This document shows, one piece after another, positions 36,405 through 44,923 of a DNA stretch of 64,000 nucleotides. The stretch is from assembly GCA_900320185.1 (NCBI GenBank), contig ONRD01000002.1, positions 1 to 64,000 of the forward strand, given 5' to 3'. Origin of the DNA: an uncultured Bacteroidales bacterium (GTDB lineage: Bacteria > Bacteroidota > Bacteroidia > Bacteroidales > UBA932). A model generated the notes under the pieces. That model was not told the DNA's origin, made no database searches, and worked only from the letters and a program-made list of their open reading frames with translations. The translations under genes and the position numbers were made by a program. Positions within the stretch are counted from its first letter, which is position 1. Each line of letters begins with the position of its first letter.

Positions 36405-37622
36405 ATGGAAAGAGTAGTCATAACGGGAATGGGCATCTGGTCATGCCTCGGGACATCCCTGGACGAGGTCCGCGACTCATTGTACAACGGCAGGTCCGGG
36501 ATTGTGTTTGACCCTGTCAGGAAGGAGCTCGGCTTCAGGTCGGCACTGACCGGACTGGTCCCAGAGCCTCAGCTCAAAGGCGAGCTGAGCCGCTCGCAGA
36601 GGGTCTTCATGCCCCAGCAGGCCCAGTTTGCCTACTGCGCGACGAGGGATGCCCTCAAGGATGCCGGCATCGACCAGGACTATCTGGCCTCCCATGACGC
36701 CGGCCTCCTTTATGGGAACGATTCATCGGCGGAGCCGGTGGTCCGGTCGATCGATACGATGAGGGCTGAGAAGGACACAACCATGTGCGGTTCAGGAGCG
36801 ATCTTCCAGTCGATGAATTCCACGGTTACCATGAACCTTGGGTGCATATTCAAGCTCAAGGGAATGAACATGACCGTTTCCGCAGCCTGCGCCAGCGGTT
36901 CCCATGCTATAGGGCTCGGCGCCCTGCTTATCAGGGACGGCCTCCAGGATATCGTCGTGTGCGGCGGCGCCCAGGAGGTCAATCCATATGCCGTCGGTTC
37001 TTTCGACGGCATCTCGGCCTTCTCTACGCGTGAAGATGAGCCCGAAAGGGCCAGCCGCCCGTTCGACCGCGACAGGGACGGCCTGGTGCCCGGCGGAGGG
37101 GCGGCGACCGTGATCCTCGAGAGCTATGAGTCAGCCAAGAGGAGGGGGGCACGCATCCTGGGAGAGGTCCTCGGATACGGGTTCTCCGGCAACGGAGACC
37201 ACATTTCGAGCCCCAACGTGGACGGACCCAGAAGGTCGCTGGAAATGGCAGTCCACCGTGCGGGCATCCGCAAGGAGGAGATAGGCTACATCAACGCCCA
37301 TGCCACTTCGACCCATGTAGGCGATTCCAACGAGGCCAAGGCGATAGCTGCTGTGTTCGGGGAAAGGACCGTGCCGGTGACCAGCACCAAGTCACAGACC
37401 GGGCACGAGATGTGGATGGCCGGGGCGAGCGAAGTGATCTATTCGATGATCATGATGAAGAACGGGTTCATTGCGCCGAACCTCAATTTCGAGAACCCGG
37501 ATGAGGACTCGTCGCGGCTTCTGATTCCCGCGGAAAGGCTTTCAAGGAGATTCGATACTTTCCTGTCCAACTCCTTCGGGTTCGGCGGGACCAATTCCAC
37601 CCTTGTCATACGCAGCATCTAG
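36405..37622 (+). CDS. Beta-ketoacyl-ACP synthase I/II type (KS 3)
   Basis: 405 aa from ATG 36405. Active triad: Cys162 in SAACASGS, His299 in NAHATST and His334 in QTGHEMWM. It is FabB-like in GFGGTNSTLVI and GDHISSPNVDG. The third complete ketosynthase of the locus; aryl-polyene clusters need an initiating and an elongating synthase. Confidence 0.92.
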   Translation: MERVVITGMGIWSCLGTSLDEVRDSLYNGRSGIVFDPVRKELGFRSALTGLVPEPQLKGELSRSQRVFMPQQAQFAYCATRDALKDAGIDQDYLASHDAGLLYGNDSSAEPVVRSIDTMRAEKDTTMCGSGAIFQSMNSTVTMNLGCIFKLKGMNMTVSAACASGSHAIGLGALLIRDGLQDIVVCGGAQEVNPYAVGSFDGISAFSTREDEPERASRPFDRDRDGLVPGGGAATVILESYESAKRRGARILGEVLGYGFSGNGDHISSPNVDGPRRSLEMAVHRAGIRKEEIGYINAHATSTHVGDSNEAKAIAAVFGERTVPVTSTKSQTGHEMWMAGASEVIYSMIMMKNGFIAPNLNFENPDEDSSRLLIPAERLSRRFDTFLSNSFGFGGTNSTLVIRSI

Positions 37623-37625
37623 CGG

Positions 37626-39014
37626 ATGGCTCCCAGGGTTGTAATAGTGGGGGGCGGCCTCGGGGGCCTCGAATGCGGTGTGTTATTGCAGCGCAACGGC
37701 TGTGATGTCAGCATAATCGAGAAGAACCAGCAGGCGGGTGGCTGCCTGGGCTCCTTTTCCCGCGGCGGCCTGCGGTTCGACACGGGATTCCACTATGCCG
37801 GCAGCCTTGGAAGGGGAGAGGCCCTGTCCGTCCTCCTTGAGTACATGGGAGCCGGCGGCCTTCCATGGCAGAGGCTCGATCCAGACTGTTCCGACGAGGT
37901 GGTCATCGACGGGGATTCTTTCCCGATGGCTTCAGGCCACGAGACCTTCGCCGAGAGGCTGGGAGCCTTGTTCCCTTCCGAGCGCAAGTCCCTGGAGGAA
38001 TATGCTTCCTTGCTGAAGGAAGTGGGAGACGGGATCTTCAAGGCCTTCTGCGGAGGCGGGACCGACCGCCTCTTTTCAACGGGCGCCCAGGAATACCTGG
38101 ATGCTAAATTCAAGGATCCCCTTCTTAAAAAGGTGCTGTGCGGCGCCTTCATGCGGTATGAGATGACACCGTCCCTCCCATTGTACCCGTTCGCCCAGAT
38201 CAACGATTCCTTCGTCCGCAGTTCATGGCGGCTATCAGGCGGTGGGGCAGTCCTCTCAGGCAGGCTCGAGGAAGAATTCCTGCGCCTGGGAGGTACCCTG
38301 ACTGCAGGAACGGCCGTCACCGAGGTCCACGTCTCCGGGGACAGGGCTGACTATGTGGCCGCCGGGCCGGAGAGGTTCGATGCGGACCTGGTGGTATCTG
38401 ACTTGCACCCTTCCGTTTTCTTCCCTCTGGTCGCACCTGCCTCTTCCCTGAGGAAGACCTACCGTGACAGGATTTCATCCCTGGACAACACTGGCGGGGT
38501 ATTCACGGCGAACATCGTCCTGAAGCCCGGGAAGGTCCGCTACCTGGACAGGAACATATTCATCCACAGCGGTGGCGACAAGGTGATGGTACATTTCTAT
38601 CCTGTCCCGCAAGGCTCGATGGCGACCCACCTGGACCTTATCTCCCCGATGCCTTATGTGAGTCCGGACAGTCCAGGCTACGGGGAGGCCAAGCTCTCGA
38701 TGCTGGAAAGATGCCTCAGCCTTGCCTGCTCGAGGTTACCGGAACTCCGCGATTCCGTGACCGCCGTGTACACGAGCTCGCCCTCTACTTACCAGCGTTT
38801 CACCGGCACTCCAGGCGGATCAGCCTTCGGCATCCGGAAGGACTTTACCCGCCCTCTTGAAACCGTCCTTTCCCCAAGGACACCGTTGAGGAACGTCTTC
38901 CTTACCGGCCAGAATCTCAATCTCCACGGTATCCTCGGAGTGTCCATGACCTCCGTCCTTACCTGCATGGAGATTCTTGGCCGGGATTCGCTATCTTTGC
39001 CAAAACTCCGTTGA
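37626..39014 (+). CDS. CrtI-like FAD-dependent oxidoreductase
   Basis: 462 aa. The N-terminal dinucleotide-binding motif VGGGLGGLECGVLL is followed by EKNQQAGGCLGSF; the C-terminal FAD block ends FLTGQNLNLHGILGV. It belongs to the phytoene-desaturase/all-trans-retinol-saturase-like group that recurs in flexirubin clusters. It may oxidise or isomerise the polyene chain; the reaction has not been shown for this group as far as I know. Confidence 0.82.
   Translation: MAPRVVIVGGGLGGLECGVLLQRNGCDVSIIEKNQQAGGCLGSFSRGGLRFDTGFHYAGSLGRGEALSVLLEYMGAGGLPWQRLDPDCSDEVVIDGDSFPMASGHETFAERLGALFPSERKSLEEYASLLKEVGDGIFKAFCGGGTDRLFSTGAQEYLDAKFKDPLLKKVLCGAFMRYEMTPSLPLYPFAQINDSFVRSSWRLSGGGAVLSGRLEEEFLRLGGTLTAGTAVTEVHVSGDRADYVAAGPERFDADLVVSDLHPSVFFPLVAPASSLRKTYRDRISSLDNTGGVFTANIVLKPGKVRYLDRNIFIHSGGDKVMVHFYPVPQGSMATHLDLISPMPYVSPDSPGYGEAKLSMLERCLSLACSRLPELRDSVTAVYTSSPSTYQRFTGTPGGSAFGIRKDFTRPLETVLSPRTPLRNVFLTGQNLNLHGILGVSMTSVLTCMEILGRDSLSLPKLR
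38992..38999 (+). promoter_or_regulatory. Possible internal -7 box before the ketoreductase
   Basis: TATCTTTG, a consensus TAnnTTTG box, lies inside the last codons of the oxidoreductase gene, 20 bases before the ATG at 39020. It could give the ketoreductase separate expression. Confidence 0.4.
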
Positions 39015-39019
39015 ACACA

Positions 39020-39748
39020 ATGACTGAATATGCACTCGTTACCGGCGGAAGCCGGGGTATAGGAAGGGCGGTCTGCATCAGGCTGGCCCGCCAGGGTTTC
39101 AATGTGATCATCAATTACGTTTCCAACGACGAAGCAGCCGCGCTGACCCTTAGCCAGGTTGAGGAAGCCGGAGGGAAAGGGGAACTCCTCAAGTTCGATG
39201 TCTCCGACTGCCAGGCCTGCGCCTCTTCCCTGGGAGCATGGCAGGAGTCCCATCCGGACGCGTTCATCAGCGTCCTGGTCAACAATGCGGGGGTGCGGAA
39301 GGACAACCTTCTCCTCTGGATGGAGCAGGAAGACTGGTACAGGGTCATATCTACCGACCTGAACAGCTTCTACAACGTGACACGTCCCCTGCTTCAGCCT
39401 ATGGTGCTTCACAAGAAGGGCAGGATCATCAACATAGCCTCCCTTTCCGGCCTCAAGGGGCTCCCCGGCCAGACCAACTATTCGGCGGCCAAGGGAGGAC
39501 TGATCGCTGCGACCAAGGCCCTTGCCCAGGAAGTGGCCCCAAGGAAGGTTACGGTCAACGCCATAGCCCCCGGCTTCATAGACACCGACATGGTCGAGGG
39601 GCTCGACGAGGATTCCTTGAAGTCCCAGATTCCAGCCAGGCGCTTCGGGAAGCCGGAGGAAGTAGCCTCGCTGGCAGCCTTCCTGTCGACGGATGAGGCT
39701 GCCTACATAACCGGTCAGGTGATTTCCGTGAACGGAGGCCTGTATTGA
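39020..39748 (+). CDS. 3-ketoacyl-ACP reductase of the pigment locus
   Basis: 242 aa, start ATG 39020 (TTG 39011 would add three residues). A FabG-like short-chain dehydrogenase: VTGGSRGIGRAV, NNAGV, catalytic serine in NIASLSGLKG, YSAAKGG with the catalytic Tyr and Lys, and the C-terminal ITGQVISVNGG. It reduces the ketone after each condensation. The gene ends the locus and is convergent with the Dcu gene, four bases apart. Confidence 0.92.
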   Translation: MTEYALVTGGSRGIGRAVCIRLARQGFNVIINYVSNDEAAALTLSQVEEAGGKGELLKFDVSDCQACASSLGAWQESHPDAFISVLVNNAGVRKDNLLLWMEQEDWYRVISTDLNSFYNVTRPLLQPMVLHKKGRIINIASLSGLKGLPGQTNYSAAKGGLIAATKALAQEVAPRKVTVNAIAPGFIDTDMVEGLDEDSLKSQIPARRFGKPEEVASLAAFLSTDEAAYITGQVISVNGGLY

Positions 39749-39752
39749 CCCG

Positions 39753-41108
39753 TCAAAGCCCCGCGAAATAGCCCGGGAAGATCACGCAGGTGATGAGGTA
39801 GCCTACCAGGGTGGCCGTCCATGCGCTGATCAGCCCCGGCATCATGAAACTGTGGTTCAGGAGGTACTTCCCGATCCTGGTGGTTCCGGTCCTGTCGAAG
39901 TTGACCGTGGCGATGTCGGAAGGGTAGTTGGGGATGAAGAAGTAGCCGTAGACGCTTGGCAGCACACCCAGGAGAACCGGTCCGGGGATTCCAAGGGAAT
40001 ATGCGAGGGGAAGCATCGCCACCACTACCGCTCCCTGTGAATTGATCAGGACGGAAACAAGGAAGAAGACAAGCGCGATCGACCAGGGGTACTGGGAAAC
40101 CATGCCCGTCAGCATCACTTTCATCTGGTCGAGATAGTTCCCGAAATAGGTGTCTGCAAGCCAGGCGATCCCGTAGATCGCTACTACTGCCACCATGCCT
40201 GACTTCCAGACAGCTCCGGAGACGGCATTCTTGAGGTCCACCTTGCACAGCATGATCATGAAGGCCGTTGCCGACAGCATTATGATCTGGATGGCGATGT
40301 TCATCTTGGGCAGTTTCGCCAAGGCTTCCTCGCTCAGGACCATCTGGCAGAAGGCAAGTCCCACGATCACGATTATCGCGGCGAGGAAGATGAACACGGC
40401 AGTCTTGGCGTTCTTGCCGATGACCTTGTCCAGGGTTGTCGCATCGCTTCCGTAGATGTATTTGTGGATTTTCGGGTCCTGTATCCTCTTCTGGTACTCC
40501 GGATCCTTGTCCAGGTCCTTTCCTCTCCTGAAAGATGCCAGGGCGGCGAGGAGCAGCCCCGCCAGGCATGCGGGTATCGTGACCATCAATGTCTGGGGAA
40601 TGGTCACGCCGTAGCCGTTCGCATTCGAGATGGTGACGAAGGCGACCACGGCGGCGGCTATGGGAGAGCAGGTGATTCCTACCTGCGAGGCGACGGACGC
40701 TACTGCGCAGGGCCTTTCCGGACGGATTCCCTTCTTTATCGCGATGTCTACGATGATGGGCATGAGGGTGTAGACCACATGCCCGGTGCCGACGAGGACA
40801 GTCAGGAGGAAGGTGCACAGCGGAGCAAGGATGGTTATGCGCTCGGGATGCTTGCGAAGGAGTTTCTCTGCAAGCTGGATCAGCCAGTCCATCCCCCCGG
40901 ACGCCTGGAGCACTCCGGCGCATGTCACGGCGGCGATGATGATGTAGATGACATCGGTGGGTGGATTGCCGGGTTTCAGGCCGAACCCGAATACCAGGAT
41001 TGCGAGGCCGATGCCGGAGATGGCTCCAAGGGCCAGGCTGCCGTACCTCGAGCCGACGTACAGGGCTGCCAGTACAATCAGCAGTTGTATGACCATAGTC
41101 GTCGTCAT
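39753..41108 (-). CDS. Anaerobic C4-dicarboxylate exchanger (DcuA/DcuB family)
   Basis: 451 aa with about ten to twelve membrane segments. Family blocks: VGTGHVVYTLMPIIVDIAIKKG, RPERPCAVASVASQ, GITCSPIAAAVV and IPNYPSDIATVNFDRTGTTRIG. Dcu carriers exchange fumarate or aspartate for succinate in fumarate respiration. It follows purA by 12 nt; PurA uses aspartate and the pathway then releases fumarate, so the pairing is metabolically sensible. Confidence 0.92.
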   Translation of the reverse strand: MTTTMVIQLLIVLAALYVGSRYGSLALGAISGIGLAILVFGFGLKPGNPPTDVIYIIIAAVTCAGVLQASGGMDWLIQLAEKLLRKHPERITILAPLCTFLLTVLVGTGHVVYTLMPIIVDIAIKKGIRPERPCAVASVASQVGITCSPIAAAVVAFVTISNANGYGVTIPQTLMVTIPACLAGLLLAALASFRRGKDLDKDPEYQKRIQDPKIHKYIYGSDATTLDKVIGKNAKTAVFIFLAAIIVIVGLAFCQMVLSEEALAKLPKMNIAIQIIMLSATAFMIMLCKVDLKNAVSGAVWKSGMVAVVAIYGIAWLADTYFGNYLDQMKVMLTGMVSQYPWSIALVFFLVSVLINSQGAVVVAMLPLAYSLGIPGPVLLGVLPSVYGYFFIPNYPSDIATVNFDRTGTTRIGKYLLNHSFMMPGLISAWTATLVGYLITCVIFPGYFAGL

Positions 41109-41120
41109 GTCTGCGGGGTG

Positions 41121-42395
41121 TTAGTCGCGTTCGATGGTGGCTTCCCTGTCGGGACCGAGCGAGATGATGGTCACAGGGACTCCGAGGAAGTCTTCGATGA
41201 ATTTGATGTAGTCCTTGAACTCCTTGGGGAGGTCGCTCTCGCGCCGGATGCCGCTGAGGTCGGTCTTCCAGCCGGGGAACTCGGTGTAGACCGGTTCGAG
41301 TCCTTCTCCCGCAAGGTCGAAGGGGACCTCGCAGGTTACTTTGCCGTCCACTTTGTAGGCCGTGCACGCCTTGATGGTGTCGAAACCGTCCAGGCAGTCC
41401 GATTTCATCATGATGAGGTCGGTGACTCCGTCCAGCATCACGGTGTATTTCAGGGCGACCAGGTCAAGCCATCCGCAGCGGCGGGGGCGTCCGGTTACGG
41501 CTCCGTATTCATGGCCGACCCTGCGGAGCTCTTCTCCGGTCGAGTCGAACAGTTCGGTAGGGAACGGCCCCGAGCCGACGCGAGTGCAGTAGGCCTTGAA
41601 TATTCCGAAGACTTTGCCGATGCGTGACGGTGCCACTCCCAGGCCGGTGCAGACACCTCCTACAGTGGTGGAGGAGGAAGTGACGAAGGGGTATGAGCCG
41701 AAGTCGATGTCGAGCATCGACCCCTGTGCACCTTCGGCCAGGATCGGGGTGCCGCTGGAGAGCAGGCCGTTGACGAAATACTCGCAGTCCACGAGCCTTA
41801 CCTGCTTGAGGAACTCTATCGCTTCCATCCATTCGGCCTCTCCCTTGCCGGGATCGCAGTCGTAGTCAAGGTCCTTGATCTGCTGGAGGTGGCGGGCCTT
41901 GAGGCGCTCGAACCTGTCCTTGAAGTCGGGAGCTAGGATGTCTCCGACCCTGAGGCCATGGCGGCTTATCTTGTCGGTGTAGGTCGGGCCTATCCCTTTC
42001 AAGGTCGACCCGATCTTCCCCTTTCCGGCGGCGGCTTCCATCGCTGCGTCGAGAAGCCGGTGCGTGGGGAGGATGAGATGGGCTTTCTTCGAGACCACGA
42101 GCTTGCCGACCGCGTCGATGCCCATATTCATGACATTTCCGCATTCTTCCTTGAAAGTGACGGGGTCGAGTACGACTCCGCTTCCTACTATGTTGGTGGA
42201 GCCTTCACGGAATATTCCGGAAGGGATGCTTCTCACCACGAAACTTTTCCCTTCGAAGTGGAGGGAATGGCCTGCATTCGGCCCGCCCTGGAAACGCGCG
42301 ACCGCGGGGTAGCGGCTTGCGAGCACGTCCACAATCTTCCCTTTTCCCTCATCGCCCCACTGGAGGCCGAGGACTACGTCTAGTTTTTCGCTCAT
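41121..42395 (-). CDS. purA: Adenylosuccinate synthetase
   Basis: 424 aa, normal length. GTP-binding loop QWGDEGKGKIVD, then GPNAGHSLHF, GIGPTYTDKISR, EGAQGSMLDIDFGSYPFVTSS and GWLDLVALKYTV. It joins IMP and aspartate to adenylosuccinate. It lies between ssb (33 nt upstream) and the Dcu gene, probably one operon. Confidence 0.97.
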   Translation of the reverse strand: MSEKLDVVLGLQWGDEGKGKIVDVLASRYPAVARFQGGPNAGHSLHFEGKSFVVRSIPSGIFREGSTNIVGSGVVLDPVTFKEECGNVMNMGIDAVGKLVVSKKAHLILPTHRLLDAAMEAAAGKGKIGSTLKGIGPTYTDKISRHGLRVGDILAPDFKDRFERLKARHLQQIKDLDYDCDPGKGEAEWMEAIEFLKQVRLVDCEYFVNGLLSSGTPILAEGAQGSMLDIDFGSYPFVTSSSTTVGGVCTGLGVAPSRIGKVFGIFKAYCTRVGSGPFPTELFDSTGEELRRVGHEYGAVTGRPRRCGWLDLVALKYTVMLDGVTDLIMMKSDCLDGFDTIKACTAYKVDGKVTCEVPFDLAGEGLEPVYTEFPGWKTDLSGIRRESDLPKEFKDYIKFIEDFLGVPVTIISLGPDREATIERD

Positions 42396-42428
42396 ATAGG
42401 ATTGGATTCTATGTTCTTGTCTGTGGTT

Positions 42429-42917
42429 TCAGAACGGCAGGTCGTCGGTGGGGCCTTCGTCGACATCCGCAACCTGGGCTGTCTGGACTGGTCTCTGTTC
42501 AGGTGCCGGCCTCTGGAAGGACTGGGCCGGCTGCTGGGATGCGGGCTGGGCAGCTGCCGCCGGGTTGTCGCTCTTCTTGCCGAGCAGCTGGAGACTGTCC
42601 ACTATCACTTCTGTCGTGTAGTGCTTCTGGCCTCCCTGGTCGGTCCATGACCTCGTGCGGAGCTTCCCTTCGATGTAGAGCTGGGTTCCTTTCCTGACGA
42701 ATTTCTCCGCTACGTCGGCGGAGTTCCTCCAGGCGACGATGTTGTGCCATTCGGTGTTCTCGCGAAGTTCTCCATTGCGGTCACGGAAGCGTTCCGTCGT
42801 GGCAAGGGTGAACTGGGCTACCTTCGCGCTGCCGGAACCGGCGTTGTTTCCATCAAGGTAACGTACTTCGGGGTCTTTTCCAACGTTACCGATCAGCATT
42901 ACTTTGTTCAGTGACAT
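42429..42917 (-). CDS. ssb: Single-stranded DNA-binding protein
   Basis: 162 aa from ATG 42917 (MSLNKVMLIGNVGKDPEVRY); an earlier in-frame ATG at 42974 would add 19 atypical residues. The OB fold covers about 1-112 (WHNIVAWRNSADVAEKFVRKGTQLYIEG). A glutamine/alanine/proline-rich linker leads to the acidic tip DDLPF that recruits partner proteins. Confidence 0.95.
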   Translation of the reverse strand: MSLNKVMLIGNVGKDPEVRYLDGNNAGSGSAKVAQFTLATTERFRDRNGELRENTEWHNIVAWRNSADVAEKFVRKGTQLYIEGKLRTRSWTDQGGQKHYTTEVIVDSLQLLGKKSDNPAAAAQPASQQPAQSFQRPAPEQRPVQTAQVADVDEGPTDDLPF

Positions 42918-43180
42918 GTTACTGTAGTTTAGATATTCTTGAATAAAACTCATCTTCCGGACTTCACTGTCCAAAAGCTATGCAATTTAATGAATATTCC
43001 CGAAACTGGAAAGCGAAACCCGTGCTAATTGCAAGAGTCATGTCGCAGGCCGGCTGATAAGCCTGTCGACTTGTAGGTCATCCTCTTTTTCATGGTTGCC
43101 TGGAGGTGGTTTGTCGATGGTGGCTGCCGGTTGATGTGGTGGTTGGTTTGGGGTAGTCGGTTTGGGGTAGTTGGGCAGCC
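42918..43180. other. Intergenic stretch, no gene seen
   Basis: AT-rich upstream region of ssb (42918-43030), then GT-rich DNA. A 14-15 base unit built on TTTGGGGTAGT is doubled at about 43145-43175. No convincing ORF, RNA gene or promoter box was found; the nearest -7-like string upstream of ssb (TAGCTTTTG) has one extra T. Confidence 0.5.
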
Positions 43181-43647
43181 GCAAGCAGTATTGTCCTTCG
43201 GACCTTCCGCTCCGCTCCATCCCCCCGCTGCGCTTCGCTTGCGGGTACCCGCTTACGGCCGCGGGTGGCCAGGGTCCTCAGAACAACACCGCTTACGGCC
43301 TTGCATATCCACTCCTTCCCACTTCTTGCTGTACCTCCCCCCTGCGTTGTATGTTCGACGGGTGGGATCGCAAGCAGTATTGTCCTTCGGACCTTCCGCT
43401 CCGCTCCATCCCCCCCGCTGTGCTTCGCTTGCGGGTACCCGCTTGCGGCCGCGGGTGGCCAGGGTCCTCAGGACAACACCGCTTACGGCCTTGCATATCC
43501 ACTCCTTCCCACTTCTTGCTGCACCTCCCCCTGCGTTGTATGTTAGACGGGTGGGACCGCAAGCAGTATTGTCCTTCGGACCTTCCGCTCCGCTCCATCC
43601 CCCCCCGCTGCGCTTCGCTTGCGGGTACCCGCTTACGGCCGCGGGTG
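43181..43647. repeat. 189-bp tandem repeat array (two and a half copies)
   Basis: Units begin with GCAAGCAGTATTGTCCTTCG at 43181, 43370 and 43559; the third stops after about 89 bases. Copies differ by only a few bases. Each unit contains potential hairpins, for example GTCC-TTC-GGAC and GCGGGTACCCGC. No spacers are present, so it is not a CRISPR. It has open frames in several phases because of repetition, but none looks like a gene. Confidence 0.9.
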
Positions 43648-43684
43648 CACGGTCAGGGACCATCGACTTGCGTACGGATGGCCT

Positions 43685-43854
43685 TTTTCAAATAGCTAAC
43701 ACGCTCGATTATAACAATAGATTGTGAATCAAGATGTTAAGTTTTCTGGACGTGTGAAGGTGCCCCCAAAAATCGTCCGCTTAACACGCTTGCAAAACTT
43801 AATATATTGATTAGCAGGCGTTTCTGAAATCCAAGCGTGTGAGCTATTTGAAAA
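43685..43854. mobile_element. Complete MITE-like inverted-repeat element
   Basis: The left terminus TTCAAATAGCTAACACGCT (43687-43705) is the reverse complement of the right terminus (43834-43852) with one mismatch; two more T/A bases extend each end. A second, inner inverted repeat pairs AATCAAGATGTTAAGTTTT (43727-43745) with the segment near 43796-43815. The whole 170 bp could fold into one long hairpin. There is no ORF. The outer flanks share CT on both sides, too short to call a target duplication. A related copy's right end is at 1-99. Confidence 0.7.
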
Positions 43855-43954
43855 CTGAATGGTGGGGTGCCGTTTTATCCTGAGATAGGTTCATCGGATT
43901 GTGGGTTGATGAGTTGGGACCAATGATCCCTGTCGGCCGACGCCCGTCCGGATG

Positions 43955-44923
43955 TCAGGGATGTCTCTGCCTCAAGGCTTCGAACAGGAGGATGGCGGCT
44001 GACACCGAAACGTTCAGCGAGTCGAGGGAGCCAAGCATCGGGATCCGGATGTGGGCATCGGCGGCATCCCGCCACAGGTTTGTCAAACCGGTGGATTCGG
44101 TTCCCATCACAAGGGCGGTCGGCCCTTGCATCGGAGTGTCGTAGTAGAGGACGGAATCCTGGAGCTGAGCGGTCAGGATGCGTATCCCGTTGTCCTTGAG
44201 CCAGGCGATGGTTTCCTCGGAGGAAGCCGCTGCAACCTGTCTTGAGAATATGGCGCCGAGGCTTGCCCTTATAAGGTTCGGGTTGTAGAGGTCTGTCCTG
44301 GGGTCGCAGACCACGACTGCATCGGCTCCTGCGGCGTCCGCGCTCCTGAGGACGGCACCAAGGTTCCCCGGTTTCTCAACGCTCTCAAGGACCATGACCA
44401 GGGGATTCTCCCCCAGGACTATGTCCTTCAGGGTACGTTCACGGTAACGGATTTCGGCCACTATCCCTTCGGTGCCTCCCCTGTAGGCTATCTTAGCGTA
44501 GACTTCCTTGCTTACCATGCAGACCTTGCATCCGGTCTTCAGCAATCCTTCAGGGTCGAAGGCGGGACCTTTGCCTGCTTCTCCGCTGCCGAAGGTGTCG
44601 TGGTTGAATTTACCTCTGCCGAAGGTGTCGGGGCTGAGTTTACCGCTGCCGAAGGTGTCTTGGCTGAGTTTACCGCCGCCGAAGGTGTCGGGGTTGAATT
44701 TACCGCCGCCGAAGGTGTCGGGGCTGAGTTTACCGCTGCCGAATATGTCGGGGCAGATGAAGACCGTGTCCGGGATGAAACCGGCATCCAGGCATTGCCT
44801 GAATTCCCGGCGTCCTTCCACTACGAAAAGGCCGCGCTCCGCCCTTTCCCTGGATTTCTCCTGAAGGGCAAGCAATTCCTTGACCTTGGGATTCTGGCCT
44901 GAGGTGATTTCTTCTACTCGCAT
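43955..44923 (-). CDS. SpoU-family RNA 2'-O-methyltransferase with in-frame repeats
   Basis: 322 aa. The N-terminal substrate-binding part (SGQNPKVKELLAL, FVVEGRREFRQCL) is interrupted at residues of about 55-115 by six 10-aa repeats of the form DTFGSGKLSP. The C-terminal SPOUT domain is intact: LESVEKPGNLGAVLRSADAAG, VMGTESTGL and IPMLGSLDSLNVSVSAAI. It probably methylates 23S rRNA or a tRNA (RlmB/TsnR-like). Homologues are usually about 250-260 aa, so the repeats add about 60. The start codon lies within the last copy of the 73-bp duplication derived from lysS. Confidence 0.88.
   Translation of the reverse strand: MRVEEITSGQNPKVKELLALQEKSRERAERGLFVVEGRREFRQCLDAGFIPDTVFICPDIFGSGKLSPDTFGGGKFNPDTFGGGKLSQDTFGSGKLSPDTFGRGKFNHDTFGSGEAGKGPAFDPEGLLKTGCKVCMVSKEVYAKIAYRGGTEGIVAEIRYRERTLKDIVLGENPLVMVLESVEKPGNLGAVLRSADAAGADAVVVCDPRTDLYNPNLIRASLGAIFSRQVAAASSEETIAWLKDNGIRILTAQLQDSVLYYDTPMQGPTALVMGTESTGLTNLWRDAADAHIRIPMLGSLDSLNVSVSAAILLFEALRQRHP
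44581..44760 (-). repeat. Six in-frame 30-bp repeats inside the methyltransferase gene
   Basis: The unit starting GCCGAAGGTGTC recurs at 44588, 44618, 44648, 44678 and 44708, with a diverged GCCGAATATGTC at 44738, exactly every 30 bases. Every unit keeps the frame and encodes a glycine/aspartate-rich decapeptide. Confidence 0.95.

Noticed and set aside
42918..42974. Longer ssb start at 42974
   Set aside because: The added 19 residues do not resemble any SSB N-terminus, whereas MSLNKVMLIGNVG at 42917 does.
43181..43647. CRISPR array
   Set aside because: The units are contiguous 189-bp copies without spacers, and no cas gene is nearby.
43092..43727. Long open frames over the 189-bp array
   Set aside because: Repetition with a period divisible by three keeps several frames open on both strands; composition and lack of motifs argue against coding.
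43955..44923. Repeat-bearing methyltransferase as a pseudogene
   Set aside because: The frame is intact and all three SPOUT motifs are preserved, so it is probably functional.
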